From assembly GCA_012728655.1 (NCBI GenBank), contig JAAYEQ010000047.1:1-64000 (forward strand): a DNA stretch of 64,000 nucleotides. Direction: 5' to 3'. Each line of letters starts with the position of its first letter. Position 1 is the stretch's first letter. Both the position numbers and the translations under genes were made by a program. This DNA is from Syntrophomonadaceae bacterium (GTDB taxonomy: Bacteria; Bacillota; Syntrophomonadia; Syntrophomonadales; DTU052). The notes beneath the pieces are model-generated. The model did not search any database, was not told the DNA's origin, and saw nothing but the letters and a program-made list of their open reading frames with translations. Below, in pieces: positions 50,199 through 60,475 of the stretch.

Positions 50199-50295
50199 GT
50201 TTATCCCCCTTTCATTACCACGCATACCATTCTACCAAAACCGGCAGGGATCAGCAACAAGCAGGAATAAAAAAATTGAGCGTTGAACTATACTG

Positions 50296-50676
50296 ATGCA
50301 GACAGGAGGGGATAAGGTGTTTGTCCTTGAATCCAATGAATTGGGGAAGATAACCATATCAAAAGAAGCGGTACAGACCGTTGTCGGTATGGCAACTGTC
50401 GAGTGCTATGGACTGGTGGGCATGATACCGCGGAAGGTATCCAACGGCCTGACCAGTATTCTCGGTTTGGAGTCAATCCGCAAGGGGGTTGAGGTCAACG
50501 AGACCCCCGAAGGCGTTGAGGTCGATGTTTATGTGGTGGTGAGTTACGGCACCAAGATCTCAGAGGTCGGTTATAACGTTATGCAAAAGATAAAATACGT
50601 AATGGAAAAGATAACGGGAATACCGGTAACCCGCGTTAATGTTAACGTCCAAGGGGTTAAGGTTGCCAAAGAATAG
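50296..50676 (+). CDS. Asp23/Gls24 family envelope stress response protein
   Basis: LGKITISKEAVQTVVGMATVECYGLVGMIPRK...VEVDVYVVVSYGTKISEVGYNVMQKIKYVMEKITG. Confidence 0.95.
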   Translation: MQTGGDKVFVLESNELGKITISKEAVQTVVGMATVECYGLVGMIPRKVSNGLTSILGLESIRKGVEVNETPEGVEVDVYVVVSYGTKISEVGYNVMQKIKYVMEKITGIPVTRVNVNVQGVKVAKE

Positions 50677-50693
50677 CCAGAGGAGGACTATGG

Positions 50694-52289
50694 GTGGGGT
50701 TACAGTTTATTGATGGTATAGATATGGTAAAGATGGTCCAGACCGGGGTTGCCGTGCTGGAGAAGAACAAAGCCCGGGTAGACGCGTTGAACGTATTCCC
50801 GGTACCGGACGGCGATACCGGCACCAATATGTATTTAACCCTGTTGTCGGCGGCGCATGAGGCTGAGAAGCGACAGGACCAACACATAGGCAAGGTAAGC
50901 AAAGGGATTGCCATGGGTTCATTGATGGGCGCTCGCGGCAATTCCGGTGTTATTTTGTCTCAGGTGTTCCGGGGAATGGCGAAAGAGCTGGAGAATAAAG
51001 ACCGGATTGATGCCCGGGGATTGGCGGCGGCCCTGCAGGCGGGGTCGGATGCGGCCTATAAGGCGGTTATGAAACCGGTTGAGGGTACGATTCTCACCAT
51101 TGTCCGGGAGGTGGCCCGCGCGGCAGCGGCGGCATCAAAAAAGACTGATGATATTGTCGAAGTTATGCAGGCGGCTCTGGAAAGCGGTAACCGGATGCTG
51201 GAGCGCACACCCCAAATGCTGCCGGTGCTGAAAGAAGCGGGAGTGGTTGATTCCGGAGGGCAGGGATTTTTGTATCTGTTTGAGGGAATGATGAAGGCCC
51301 TGTCATCGGACGAGTTTGCTGCCGCTGAACTGCAGCCTGCGGTTCAGTTGCCGTCTGACGCCGAAACCGAACCGGAGAGCTTGGAGTACCAATACTGTAC
51401 CGAAACCCTGATCAGGGGTTTTCGGCTGGATATTGACCGCATTAAAGAGGAATTGGAACCCTTGGGTGATTCCCTGCTGGTGGTGGGAGAGCAGGATATG
51501 GTCAAGGTGCATATCCATTCCAATCACCCGGGAAAGGTGCTGGAGGTATGCCTGGGCTGGGGCACCCTCCACGATATCAAGATCAACAATATGGAAGAGG
51601 AAACGCAGGCGAGGTTGGAGAGCCTGGCTGAGAACAAGAATACCGGCTTGGTTGCGGTCGGGCAGGGCGATGGCTGGGTCCGGATCATGAAGAGCCTGGG
51701 TGTGGACCAGGTGGTCAGCGGCGGACAGACCATGAATCCCAGTACCGAGGATTTGCTGCGGGCGGTGTCCGAGACCAGAGCCCGGGGGGTAATAATCCTG
51801 CCCAACAACAAAAATGTAATCATGGCAGCCGAGCAGGCGATGAGGATGGCGGACAAACCGGTGCGGGTGGTGCCGACTACCAGCATAACCCAGGCCGTGG
51901 CCGCCCTGGTGGCCTATGAAAGCGACGCCGACCTGGATCAGGTGGCCGAGGCGATGACCGAGGAGATCGGCCGGGTGAGAACAGGTGAGGTTACCAATGC
52001 AGTTAAAGACTCGTCCATCAACGGTTTGTTTATAAAGGAAGGCGACTATATCGGCCTGATTGATGATAAAATCGTAGCCAATGGCGAAAGCGCCGACGAG
52101 ATGGTTTTGGTGCTGTTGGAGAGCATGGCCTCCAACGGCGACCTGATCAGCATTTTTTACGGCGCCGATATAGATGAAGAAACGGCGATGAAGCTCAGGG
52201 AACTGATAGAGGAGAAATACCCTGACTACGATGTCGAACTCCATTATGGAGGACAGCCGTTTTATCATTATTTGGTCTCCGTGGAATAG
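50694..52289 (+). CDS. DAK2/DhaL-domain protein, fatty acid kinase FakA-like (YloV)
   Basis: NVFPVPDGDTGTNMYLTLLSAAHEAE...GSLMGARGNSGVILSQVFRGMAKELE...VVDSGGQGFLYLFEGM. Confidence 0.94.
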   Translation: MGLQFIDGIDMVKMVQTGVAVLEKNKARVDALNVFPVPDGDTGTNMYLTLLSAAHEAEKRQDQHIGKVSKGIAMGSLMGARGNSGVILSQVFRGMAKELENKDRIDARGLAAALQAGSDAAYKAVMKPVEGTILTIVREVARAAAAASKKTDDIVEVMQAALESGNRMLERTPQMLPVLKEAGVVDSGGQGFLYLFEGMMKALSSDEFAAAELQPAVQLPSDAETEPESLEYQYCTETLIRGFRLDIDRIKEELEPLGDSLLVVGEQDMVKVHIHSNHPGKVLEVCLGWGTLHDIKINNMEEETQARLESLAENKNTGLVAVGQGDGWVRIMKSLGVDQVVSGGQTMNPSTEDLLRAVSETRARGVIILPNNKNVIMAAEQAMRMADKPVRVVPTTSITQAVAALVAYESDADLDQVAEAMTEEIGRVRTGEVTNAVKDSSINGLFIKEGDYIGLIDDKIVANGESADEMVLVLLESMASNGDLISIFYGADIDEETAMKLRELIEEKYPDYDVELHYGGQPFYHYLVSVE

Positions 52290-52326
52290 TACCGCTCTGC
52301 CCGGTTGACTTTGGGGGAAGATACTC

Positions 52327-54375
52327 TTGAACGCTCTGTTTGCTTCCGTTCGTTATCTAAAAGGCGTCGGACCGCGAAGGGAAAAGCTGCTGCAGCGCCT
52401 GGGAATCAGAGATGTTTACGACTTGTTATGGCACATACCTCGTTCATATATAGACCGAACGGAAACGGTCAAAATCAGAAACCTGCCGGTGGGAGAGGTG
52501 GCCTCCATCACCGGCGTTATCGAAACGGTGAGAACTTCGGTCAGTTCTCGCCGTATTACTGTTATTAAGGCCATAGTCAGGGATGACTCGGGAGTGATAC
52601 CGGTGGTCTGGTTTAACCAGGATTACCTGAAAAACGTTCTCAAACCCGGATTGCAGATATTTGTGAGAGGCAAGGTAAATCCGGGTTACGGCCAGGCGGA
52701 AATGTGGGCGTATGATTATGACCTTATCGACAAGGACAAAACCGCCGCCGAGCCCGGTATAGATCCGGTATATCCCTCAACCGAAGGTATCAGTCAGAAG
52801 GTATGGCGGCAGATAATAAGAAACGCGCTTGAGGAGTACGCCGGGATCTATCCTGAAATTGCTCCCCCCGGAACCAAAGAAAAGCTCGGCCTGTTGCCCG
52901 CCCGGCAGGCTTTCTGGGGGATCCATTTTCCCGCCCGGTGGGAACAGCAGGAACTTTCCCGGCGCACCCTGGCGTTCGAGGAGCTTTTGCTCCTGCAGTT
53001 GGCCATCAGACGCGAGCATCAGTCGCTAAGGGATCCGCAGGTGAAGGGGGTAAAGAACATCGAACGGGACGACCTGGTGTCCCGGGTCGTTCGCGGGCTC
53101 AAGTTCTCCCTTACCGGAGCCCAGAAACGAGTGATAGCCGAGATCTTCAGGGATATGGAGGACGAGCGTCCCATGAACCGGCTGATTCAGGGGGATGTGG
53201 GTTCGGGGAAGACCATAGTTGCGGCTCTGGCCATGGCCAAAGCAGTAAGCAGCGGCTATCAGGCGGCTTTGATGGCGCCGACGGAGATACTGGCCCTGCA
53301 GCATTATAAAACCCTCAAGCAAGTGTATCCGCCCGATGTCCGGGTGGAAGTTCTGACCGGGTCCATTACCGCCAAAAGGCGGGATGAGATACTAACCGCA
53401 ACCGCCGAGGGATGGAACCACATCCTGGTGGGAACCCACGCCCTGATTCAGGAAAACGTGGTTTTCAAGAAACTGGGGCTGGCGGTAATCGATGAACAGC
53501 ACCGGTTTGGGGTGAGTCAGAGAGCTTTATTGGGGCAAAAAGGGTTTAGGCCTGATGTGCTGGTGATGAGCGCCACCCCGATTCCCCGCACCCTGGCTTT
53601 GACTATATACGGAGACCTCGATATCTCCACTATTGACGAGCTGCCCCCGGGAAGATTGCCGGTTAAGACCCTGGCTCTGCGCGAGTCGGGGCGGGACAAG
53701 GCCTACCGGTTCCTGTTGAAACAGGTCAAGCAGGGGCGTCAGGGTTATGTGGTCTGTCCTCTGATCGAAGAGTCGGAAAAACAGGATTTGACGGATGCCA
53801 CCGCCCTCTACCAGCGCCTTCAAGCCGGCATATTCCGCGATCATACCGTCGGTCTGCTGCACGGGCGCATGAAACCGGCGGAAAAGGACCGGGTGATAGA
53901 AGATTTTCGCCGCGGAAAGATAGATGTCCTGGTCAGCACCACGGTGGTTGAGGTGGGGGTTGATATTCCCAATGCAACCGTGATGATTGTCGAATCGGCC
54001 GAAAGGTTTGGGCTGTCCCAGCTGCACCAACTGCGGGGACGCGTGGGCCGGGGAGCAGAACAGGCCTACTGCATCCTGCTCGGGAACCCGCGTACCGATG
54101 TGGGGCTGGAACGCTTGAAGGTGATGGAGAGAACAAATGACGGTTTTGAAATCGCCAACGAGGACCTGCGTTTAAGGGGCCCCGGTGATATATGGGGGCT
54201 CAAGCAGCACGGTCTGTCGGAGCTGAAACTAACCAACCTGTGGAAGGACAGCGACCTCTTGCACATCACGCGCGATATCGCAGCCCAATCGGTTTCATTG
54301 CCGGATGAAAACCGAGCCATACAGCAGCTCCTGAACAAGAAATATCCTCCAACAGAAAACATTGCCGCCAACTGA
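52327..54375 (+). CDS. recG: ATP-dependent DNA helicase RecG
   Basis: Wedge/OB region, RLIQGDVGSGKTIVAALAMAKA (Walker A), VIDEQHRFGVSQR (DEQH), LHGRMKPAEKDRVIEDFRRGKIDVLVSTTVVEVGVDIPNA. Confidence 0.97.
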   Translation: MNALFASVRYLKGVGPRREKLLQRLGIRDVYDLLWHIPRSYIDRTETVKIRNLPVGEVASITGVIETVRTSVSSRRITVIKAIVRDDSGVIPVVWFNQDYLKNVLKPGLQIFVRGKVNPGYGQAEMWAYDYDLIDKDKTAAEPGIDPVYPSTEGISQKVWRQIIRNALEEYAGIYPEIAPPGTKEKLGLLPARQAFWGIHFPARWEQQELSRRTLAFEELLLLQLAIRREHQSLRDPQVKGVKNIERDDLVSRVVRGLKFSLTGAQKRVIAEIFRDMEDERPMNRLIQGDVGSGKTIVAALAMAKAVSSGYQAALMAPTEILALQHYKTLKQVYPPDVRVEVLTGSITAKRRDEILTATAEGWNHILVGTHALIQENVVFKKLGLAVIDEQHRFGVSQRALLGQKGFRPDVLVMSATPIPRTLALTIYGDLDISTIDELPPGRLPVKTLALRESGRDKAYRFLLKQVKQGRQGYVVCPLIEESEKQDLTDATALYQRLQAGIFRDHTVGLLHGRMKPAEKDRVIEDFRRGKIDVLVSTTVVEVGVDIPNATVMIVESAERFGLSQLHQLRGRVGRGAEQAYCILLGNPRTDVGLERLKVMERTNDGFEIANEDLRLRGPGDIWGLKQHGLSELKLTNLWKDSDLLHITRDIAAQSVSLPDENRAIQQLLNKKYPPTENIAAN

Positions 54376-54567
54376 AAACCGGACCTCCATATGGAAAGCC
54401 GGTTCCGATGGCGGCGGGACTTTCCCGACGTTCACTGCCAACTGTTTACGCCCCGGTCTCGTCAGATGCAGATCACGGCTCGCTGCTCACGCGCAATACG
54501 CCGGGTTCCGGAAATGAACAGGATCCGGATCATGACGCTTGAAAACGGTATTTGTCCTCTCCGATAC

Positions 54568-55527
54568 CTAGGAGGCGTAGAGTTCCAACTGCTCCCGTGA
54601 AATGCCCGGGAACAGGGCATAAGCAATGCCATAGGCGATGACGTTGGATATGTTTTCTACCAGATCGTCAATCTCCTTGGGGGTTACCGTGAGGCTGCCG
54701 CCGAAGTAAGAAAGGACCGGCTTAATGGCGTTCAGGCTGCTTTGCGGGTTGTACTGAATATTGTTGTTGTGACAAAACACCTGTATGGCCTGACTGGCGA
54801 TGACCGCCGCGTTTACTACCATCGGACAGCCGATAGCAATTACCGGCACACCCAGGGACTCTCTGTTTATGGCCTGCTGGCTCGGGGTGCCTACCGCCGA
54901 TCCCGGCTGAATCCCGGTGTCCGAGATCTGGATGGTGGTACCTATGCGCTCGGTGCTCTGGGCGGAGAGGGAATCGATCACCAGTACCAGGGCCGGCTGG
55001 ACTTTTTCCACCACCCCTTTGATTATCTCAAAGGTTTCAATACCGGTGGTGCCCAAGACCCCTGGAGCCATGGCGCATACCGGACGCATGCCTTCAACCA
55101 GTGCCTGGGGGGCATACTTTGAATAGTGGCGGGTAACCGGACAGGCTTCCACCGTCTTGGGACCCAGGGCATCCGGGGTGGCTCTCCAGTTGCCCAGGCC
55201 GATGATTAACACCGTGGCGTTCTTATCGATCTTGTCCACCACACCTTTGAGTTTGGCGGCAATGGAGCGGGAAACTTCTTCATGGACTTCAGGGTGTCTG
55301 ATGCGCAGGTCTTTGGCTTCAATGGTGATGTAAGTACCGACCGGTTTGCCCATCTGTTGTTCGGCGGCCCGGTCCTTGATCCGGATGGTGGTTATCTTGC
55401 CGTAGCTTTGTTCTTCCACTTCCTCCTCGACTCCGGGGATTTCCTGATCGGCAGCCCCTCTGACCAGATCCCGGGCCTCCATAGCCAGGTCAACCCGCAG
55501 AGAAAACTCGCGCAGTATTTCATTCAT
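54568..55527 (-). CDS. gpr: GPR endopeptidase (germination protease)
   Basis: FSLRVDLAMEARDLVRG...NATVLIIGLGNWRATPDALGPKTVEACPVTRHYSKYAP...AMAPGVLGTTGIETFEIIKGVVEK. Confidence 0.96.
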   Translation of the reverse strand: MNEILREFSLRVDLAMEARDLVRGAADQEIPGVEEEVEEQSYGKITTIRIKDRAAEQQMGKPVGTYITIEAKDLRIRHPEVHEEVSRSIAAKLKGVVDKIDKNATVLIIGLGNWRATPDALGPKTVEACPVTRHYSKYAPQALVEGMRPVCAMAPGVLGTTGIETFEIIKGVVEKVQPALVLVIDSLSAQSTERIGTTIQISDTGIQPGSAVGTPSQQAINRESLGVPVIAIGCPMVVNAAVIASQAIQVFCHNNNIQYNPQSSLNAIKPVLSYFGGSLTVTPKEIDDLVENISNVIAYGIAYALFPGISREQLELYAS

Positions 55528-55783
55528 GCTTTTCTACCTCCCAATAAGTACAGCTTGGCCAAAGAACGGATTGGGTCCACTCAGGATTTACGAGTATGTA
55601 AATTAACGGCGGCTGATTGGTTTTTCAGCCGCCTTAAGTTTGGGGAGAGGAGAATTTTGTAAAGTTGTTGGGGAGGGTTTGTTTTTTTCCGGGTATTATC
55701 CCCCGGTTGAGGATATCATTCCCGTTTGGTCCAAGAATAATACATTATTTTTACGGTTTTTTTCTCATGTTTTTTTCTTATGC

Positions 55784-55789
55784 TATAAT
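55784..55789 (+). promoter_or_regulatory. Extended -10 (TGCTATAAT) upstream of rsmD
   Basis: TTATGCTATAATCTTG in an AT-rich stretch about 35 nt upstream of the rsmD start. Confidence 0.55.
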
Positions 55790-55821
55790 CTTGAAATAAG
55801 GAAAAACTGGAGGAACGGCTC

Positions 55822-56373
55822 TTGAGGGTAATTGCCGGCATATCGAAGGGCAGAAAGCTTAAAGTTCCCAAAGGACCAGATATCCGGCCCATAACAGACA
55901 ACATCAAGGAAGCGCTGTTCAATACTATCGGACCTTACCTGGAAGGGAAAACCTTTCTCGACCTTTTTGCAGGAAGCGGAGCCGTCGGGATAGAAGCATT
56001 AAGTCGGCTGGCAGAAAAGGCAGTATTTGTAGAAATCAATCCCCAGGCCGTGAGTGTTCTAAAGGAGAACCTTGAAACCTGTCAGCTCAGTTCGAGAGCA
56101 CGGGTCATAAGAGGGGATGTTTTTCGTGTTGTAGACCAGTTGGCGCGGGAAGAGGCTTCATTTGACATCGTTTATGTAGATCCTCCTTTTCGCAGGGAGA
56201 CGTATTTCCCCAAAATATTGGCCTGTCTGGGAGCGCTGGTCAACAGAGAGGGAGTGGTTATAATACGAAGTCCGCGAACGCTGGAAATGCCCGAGGAGGT
56301 GGACGGTTTAACCAGGTTCAAGGTGAGTGTTTACGGGGATTCCGTACTGAGTTACTACCATAGGGCCGACTGA
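55822..56373 (+). CDS. rsmD: 16S rRNA (guanine966-N2)-methyltransferase RsmD
   Basis: MRVIAGISKGRKLKVPKGPDIRPITDNIKEALFNTIGPYLEGKTFLDLFAGSGAVGIEALSR...VDPPFR. Confidence 0.96.
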   Translation: MRVIAGISKGRKLKVPKGPDIRPITDNIKEALFNTIGPYLEGKTFLDLFAGSGAVGIEALSRLAEKAVFVEINPQAVSVLKENLETCQLSSRARVIRGDVFRVVDQLAREEASFDIVYVDPPFRRETYFPKILACLGALVNREGVVIIRSPRTLEMPEEVDGLTRFKVSVYGDSVLSYYHRAD

Positions 56374-56401
56374 ATCACGACAAACAACGGGGGGTTTATT
56401 A

Positions 56402-56857
56402 ATGGAGATAATCATGCTCCTGGATGAGTTGGAAGATGAAATCAAGAGCGCCAAGAGGGTGCCGTTAACAGCCAAGTCCTTAATCGATGCCGATTATGTT
56501 CTGGAAAAGCTGGATCGCATCCGGGCGGTGTTGCCGGAAGAGATAAAGACCGCCATCAAGATAATCGACGAAAGGGACCGGATATTTGAAGATGCCCGCC
56601 GAGAATCCAAGTACATCCTTGATGATACCAGGTTCCAGGCGGCCAAGATGATTTCCGATGATGAGATTACCAGGAATGCCACCCAATTGGCCGAGGAGAT
56701 GATTAACAAGTCCAAGGCCGTATCCCAGGAAATTCGAGAGGGCGCCAATCAATATGCGATGGAGCTGTTAACCTACGTGGAAAAGGTGCTCAATGAAAGC
56801 CTTAAGTCAGTTGAACAGGGCCTGCGGGAACTCAGCGAATGGAGCGAGAAAACCTGA
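56402..56857 (+). CDS. Conserved coiled-coil (ATP-synthase-b-like) protein of the rsmD-coaD neighbourhood
   Basis: LLDELEDEIKSAKRVPLTAKSLIDADYVLEKLDRIRAVLPEEIKTA, typical of Firmicute proteins following rsmD/coaD. Confidence 0.75.
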   Translation: MEIIMLLDELEDEIKSAKRVPLTAKSLIDADYVLEKLDRIRAVLPEEIKTAIKIIDERDRIFEDARRESKYILDDTRFQAAKMISDDEITRNATQLAEEMINKSKAVSQEIREGANQYAMELLTYVEKVLNESLKSVEQGLRELSEWSEKT

Positions 56858-58016
56858 AGCTAGTGAGCCAGGAGATGAAACCGATAATCAGCAGGACGGC
56901 TGTGCTCCAGATAATCCCCTCACAGCTTGCGCGCAGAAAGTCGGTGGCCGTCGGCATTGATGAAAACCAAAGAGAGGCAGGAGCGGACAGCAGAGGTAGG
57001 TCGGCCGGCCACAGTTTAAAGCCCAAAACCGTTAACCCCAGTGACAGCAGGATTTGTAACAGGCGAGCCTTAAAGTAGAACCAGTAGCGGACCGGAGTAC
57101 CGGCCAGCAGGCTCATCACCTGCGCCTGTACCGACAGACCGCTCCACGCCAGTACTCCTGAGACCGCCAGCAGTTTTTCCAGTTCCGGCGCGGTGGAAGA
57201 CGCTATCGCCTGTGCTCCGATCGTCATCTCGAAGCATCCCATCCCCAGTCCGATGGAAGTTGCGTAGGACGCCCCCAGGAATTGAAAAACACGGGCCACC
57301 TCGAATATTACTCCCCAACGGGATAAGGCAGCACTCAACACGGAAAAAACGATGATAAAGCCCCCCACGACCGCGGTATTGAGGAGGGCCTTTTTTATGG
57401 CTTCTCCCAGCATATGCCCGGGGCCCGGGCTCTCGCGATTTGCTCTTAACAACTCGGCCAGACCCAGTGCGAGGAGGTTCGCGCGGAGGCGATATCCGCC
57501 CGGCGACGGAGGGGCCTTACGGCCGATAAGAAATCCAACCAGGAGGTTGGAGAGGTAATGGGAGGCTGCCAGGAGGTAACCGACTGCCGGGTTATTCAAC
57601 AGACCGGTTCCCACCACCCCGATGATAAAAAGCGGGCTGGCGTTATTGGTGAAGCTGGCCAGCCGCTCGGCTTCGTCGTTTGATAATGAACCCTGCTCAT
57701 AAAGCTGGCGGGAAAGCACCGCGCCCACCGGAAAACCCGAGGTAAATCCCATGGCCACCACAAATCCGGCTGCACCGGGCAGGCGGAAAACGGGGCGCAT
57801 AACCGGTTCCAGGATCACCCCCAGAAAACGAACTACCCCCAGGGCCACCAGCAGGTCGCATACTACAAAAAAAGGGAATAGAGCGGGGAGTACCGCCTGA
57901 AACCAGAGCTTAAGTCCGTTGGCGGATGCTTCAAGGGTGGCGGCCGGTTCGACGATCATAAAAAGAGCCAGGGCCACTGCCAGAACAGCTCCCAGTACAG
58001 CGGGCCAGGATTTCAT
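56832..58016 (-). CDS. ylbJ: Sporulation integral membrane protein YlbJ
   Basis: Nucleoside-recognition-type TM protein: FFVVCDLLVALGVVRFLGVILEPVMRPVFRLPGAAGFVVAMGFTSGFPVGAVLSRQLYEQ. Confidence 0.9.
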   Translation of the reverse strand: MKSWPAVLGAVLAVALALFMIVEPAATLEASANGLKLWFQAVLPALFPFFVVCDLLVALGVVRFLGVILEPVMRPVFRLPGAAGFVVAMGFTSGFPVGAVLSRQLYEQGSLSNDEAERLASFTNNASPLFIIGVVGTGLLNNPAVGYLLAASHYLSNLLVGFLIGRKAPPSPGGYRLRANLLALGLAELLRANRESPGPGHMLGEAIKKALLNTAVVGGFIIVFSVLSAALSRWGVIFEVARVFQFLGASYATSIGLGMGCFEMTIGAQAIASSTAPELEKLLAVSGVLAWSGLSVQAQVMSLLAGTPVRYWFYFKARLLQILLSLGLTVLGFKLWPADLPLLSAPASLWFSSMPTATDFLRASCEGIIWSTAVLLIIGFISWLTSFRFSRSIR

Positions 58017-58225
58017 AAGGGGCCTCCTTGTCGGGGTTCGCCCATTCTAAGACCAAACAGCCGGCAGTAAATTATAGTTATGCCGGCCAACATGTAGAAG
58101 TTAAAATTAAATAGGTGTACCATATATTAGTAAGCATCCTAACGGGGTGCAGTCCGGTGGAGTGAGGTTTTTATGACGATAATTACCGGGTAAACGCGAC
58201 GTATAATACACCGTGAGAAAAGCGG

Positions 58226-59074
58226 TTGCGGATTGAGGTGGACATGATGGGCAACAGTGAACCCAAGATAGGGCTGGTGCTTGGGGCCGGCAGTGCTCGC
58301 GGCCTGGCGCATATCGGGGTCCTGCAGGTTCTGATTGAGAACCGGATCCCGTTTGACTTCCTGGTGGGAAGCAGCATGGGAGCCGTGATCGCCGCCATTT
58401 ATGCCTGCGGAGGCGATATCTACATGACCGGAAAGCTGGCCTCAGCCTTAAACACTTCTATTTTATGGGATGTCGGCATACCCAGAATGGGTTTTATAAG
58501 CGGCAAAAAGATCGAGCACTTTCTGCGGCTCCTCACCAAAGGCAAATCCTTTGAAGATCTGGCCCTGCCTCTGGCGGTGGTGGCTACTGATATTGAGAAC
58601 GGGGAAAAGGTTGTGATCCGTGAGGGTCCGATACACACTGCGGTGAGAGCCAGCATATCCATCCCGGGAATATTCACTCCGGTCAGGTATGGAAATCGCC
58701 TGCTGGTGGACGGTGCCGTGGCTGAACGGCTGCCGGTGGGAGTGGCCCGCGACCTGGGAGCCGATATAATTATCGGAGTGGATGTAACCTTTGCCGAGGA
58801 TCGCCAAACCCACATCCGCAACACCCTTGATGTCATCCTGCAGGCGATAGAAATCCTGGAACGTCAAATCTTTACGCAGATCACGCGCCATCAGGCCACA
58901 GTCCTGCTGCAGCCGAAGCTGGGCAATATAAAATCTAATGAGTTCAACCGGGCGGAGGAATGTATTCTGAGGGGGAGAGAATGCGCGGAAGCGAAATTGG
59001 ACGAGATAAGAGCGGTACTCGAATCTGCCGGGAGGATGAGGACCGACAGGCGGCTGGAAACGGATAATTTATAA
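58226..59074 (+). CDS. Patatin-like phospholipase family protein
   Basis: IGLVLGAGSARGLAHIGVLQVLIENRIPFDFLVGSSMGAVIAAIYA (GxSxG), VDGAVAERLPVGVARDLGAD (DGA). Confidence 0.94.
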   Translation: MRIEVDMMGNSEPKIGLVLGAGSARGLAHIGVLQVLIENRIPFDFLVGSSMGAVIAAIYACGGDIYMTGKLASALNTSILWDVGIPRMGFISGKKIEHFLRLLTKGKSFEDLALPLAVVATDIENGEKVVIREGPIHTAVRASISIPGIFTPVRYGNRLLVDGAVAERLPVGVARDLGADIIIGVDVTFAEDRQTHIRNTLDVILQAIEILERQIFTQITRHQATVLLQPKLGNIKSNEFNRAEECILRGRECAEAKLDEIRAVLESAGRMRTDRRLETDNL

Positions 59075-60322
59075 AGGGCCTTCTCCATACTGAACCGGCG
59101 AACGCACGAAGTCCAAGCCCCCTCGTCCGGGAGAAGGCTGGATTAAGGCATGGAGATCGGTGGCCAGGAAATCATAAGCTATCATCCGTGACAGCAGCGG
59201 GTATCTGCAATAACGGAGTTTGCTGGTTTTGGTAATTACAGGCACGGTTGAAATCGCTTTCATCTCGTGCAGGATTTTTTGTCCCTGTGGAGAAAAACCT
59301 AAAAGGCGAAGGTATTGCGGTCCGCTGGTATCGAAAATTGCGGCCGCGTCTTTGGTAAAATTCAGCAGGATGTAGAGCAGAATGCGGCTGATCCGGGTAT
59401 AACTGTAACGTCGGGTCTTAACCGAGGTGATCAGTTCGTCGCGGGAGCCGCACAAAGGTGCCAGCTTGTGGATTCGGTTTTCCAGCCCTTCGCTGACGTC
59501 GTAGATTTGACTTAAATCGTCCGTGCTCATGCGGCTTAGTGTATAGCGGATCAGGTTAAACAGGGAATGAGAGGATACGGGACCTGAGCCGGTGTTGAAC
59601 TCCCGGGCCAGGATTTCTCGTGTAAATGGCGGCAGTCCCTTAATCTCGGAAAGCGGACGCTTATTCTCAATCTCGTTGCGAATGGCGGTAGCGCTGGCGA
59701 ATTCGTCGTTGCCAATCTGGTGGTACCCCTGCCCCAATCGAGGAATGGTTATCGGGATCAGGTCCGATCTCTCCGCCAGCAGGGCGCGCAGGTATTCCAC
59801 CGCCAGGATGTTGTTGGGGAGACTCAAGATCCCTTGCCAATCGCAGCACGGAACCGTTCCGCCGGTACGCATGTATTCATCAAGAGCATTGGAACGGGCT
59901 TGAGGATAGGAATTGCCTTTCCGAAGCTGCTCTTTTAACAAATGAACAAAACCCTGGGGCTCCTGGTGGAGGATTCGTGCTACCTCCTGCAGCGGTTTTA
60001 TCTCCCCCAACTCGCTCCCAAAACTAAGGTGAGTGGTGACCCCGGTTCTCTGGAGCAGGGAAACCCCTCCCCGGGCGAAATGGTAGGCACTGCGAGCCGC
60101 AAATACAAACGGCAGCTCGAAGACCAGATCCGCTCCCGCCTTGAGCGCCATCTCGGCCCGGGCCCATTTGTTGACCAGGGCGGGTTCACCTCGCTGGGTA
60201 AAACTGCCGCTGATAACGCAGATAACACCGCGGGCGCCGGTTAAACGGCGAGAGGTCTTAATGTGATGAAGATGGCCGTTGTGTAAGGGATTGTACTCGG
60301 CGATAATCCCGACGATCGGCAT
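59069..60322 (-). CDS. tmcAL: tRNA(Met) cytidine acetate ligase TmcAL (YlbM family)
   Basis: MPIVGIIAEYNPLHNGHLHHIKTSRRLTGARGVICVISGSFTQRGEPALVNKWARAEMALKAGADLVFELPFVFA. Confidence 0.93.
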   Translation of the reverse strand: MPIVGIIAEYNPLHNGHLHHIKTSRRLTGARGVICVISGSFTQRGEPALVNKWARAEMALKAGADLVFELPFVFAARSAYHFARGGVSLLQRTGVTTHLSFGSELGEIKPLQEVARILHQEPQGFVHLLKEQLRKGNSYPQARSNALDEYMRTGGTVPCCDWQGILSLPNNILAVEYLRALLAERSDLIPITIPRLGQGYHQIGNDEFASATAIRNEIENKRPLSEIKGLPPFTREILAREFNTGSGPVSSHSLFNLIRYTLSRMSTDDLSQIYDVSEGLENRIHKLAPLCGSRDELITSVKTRRYSYTRISRILLYILLNFTKDAAAIFDTSGPQYLRLLGFSPQGQKILHEMKAISTVPVITKTSKLRYCRYPLLSRMIAYDFLATDLHALIQPSPGRGGLDFVRSPVQYGEGPL

Positions 60323-60380
60323 AGTTGACCCCCCGAAGACAAGGTAAGATTAATTCTAGCACAATGATACCAGTATTTGT

Positions 60381-60408
60381 TTTACTTACCCACAGCTTGT
60401 GATAATAT
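60381..60408 (+). promoter_or_regulatory. Candidate promoter of pta
   Basis: TTTACT - 16 nt - TAATAT in the tmcAL/pta divergent region. Confidence 0.4.
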
Positions 60409-60475
60409 TAACAATGGATGAAAGGGGCTCTAGGCCAGGGGTGCCTGGCAGATAATAAAGAACAAAAGGAGGCAA

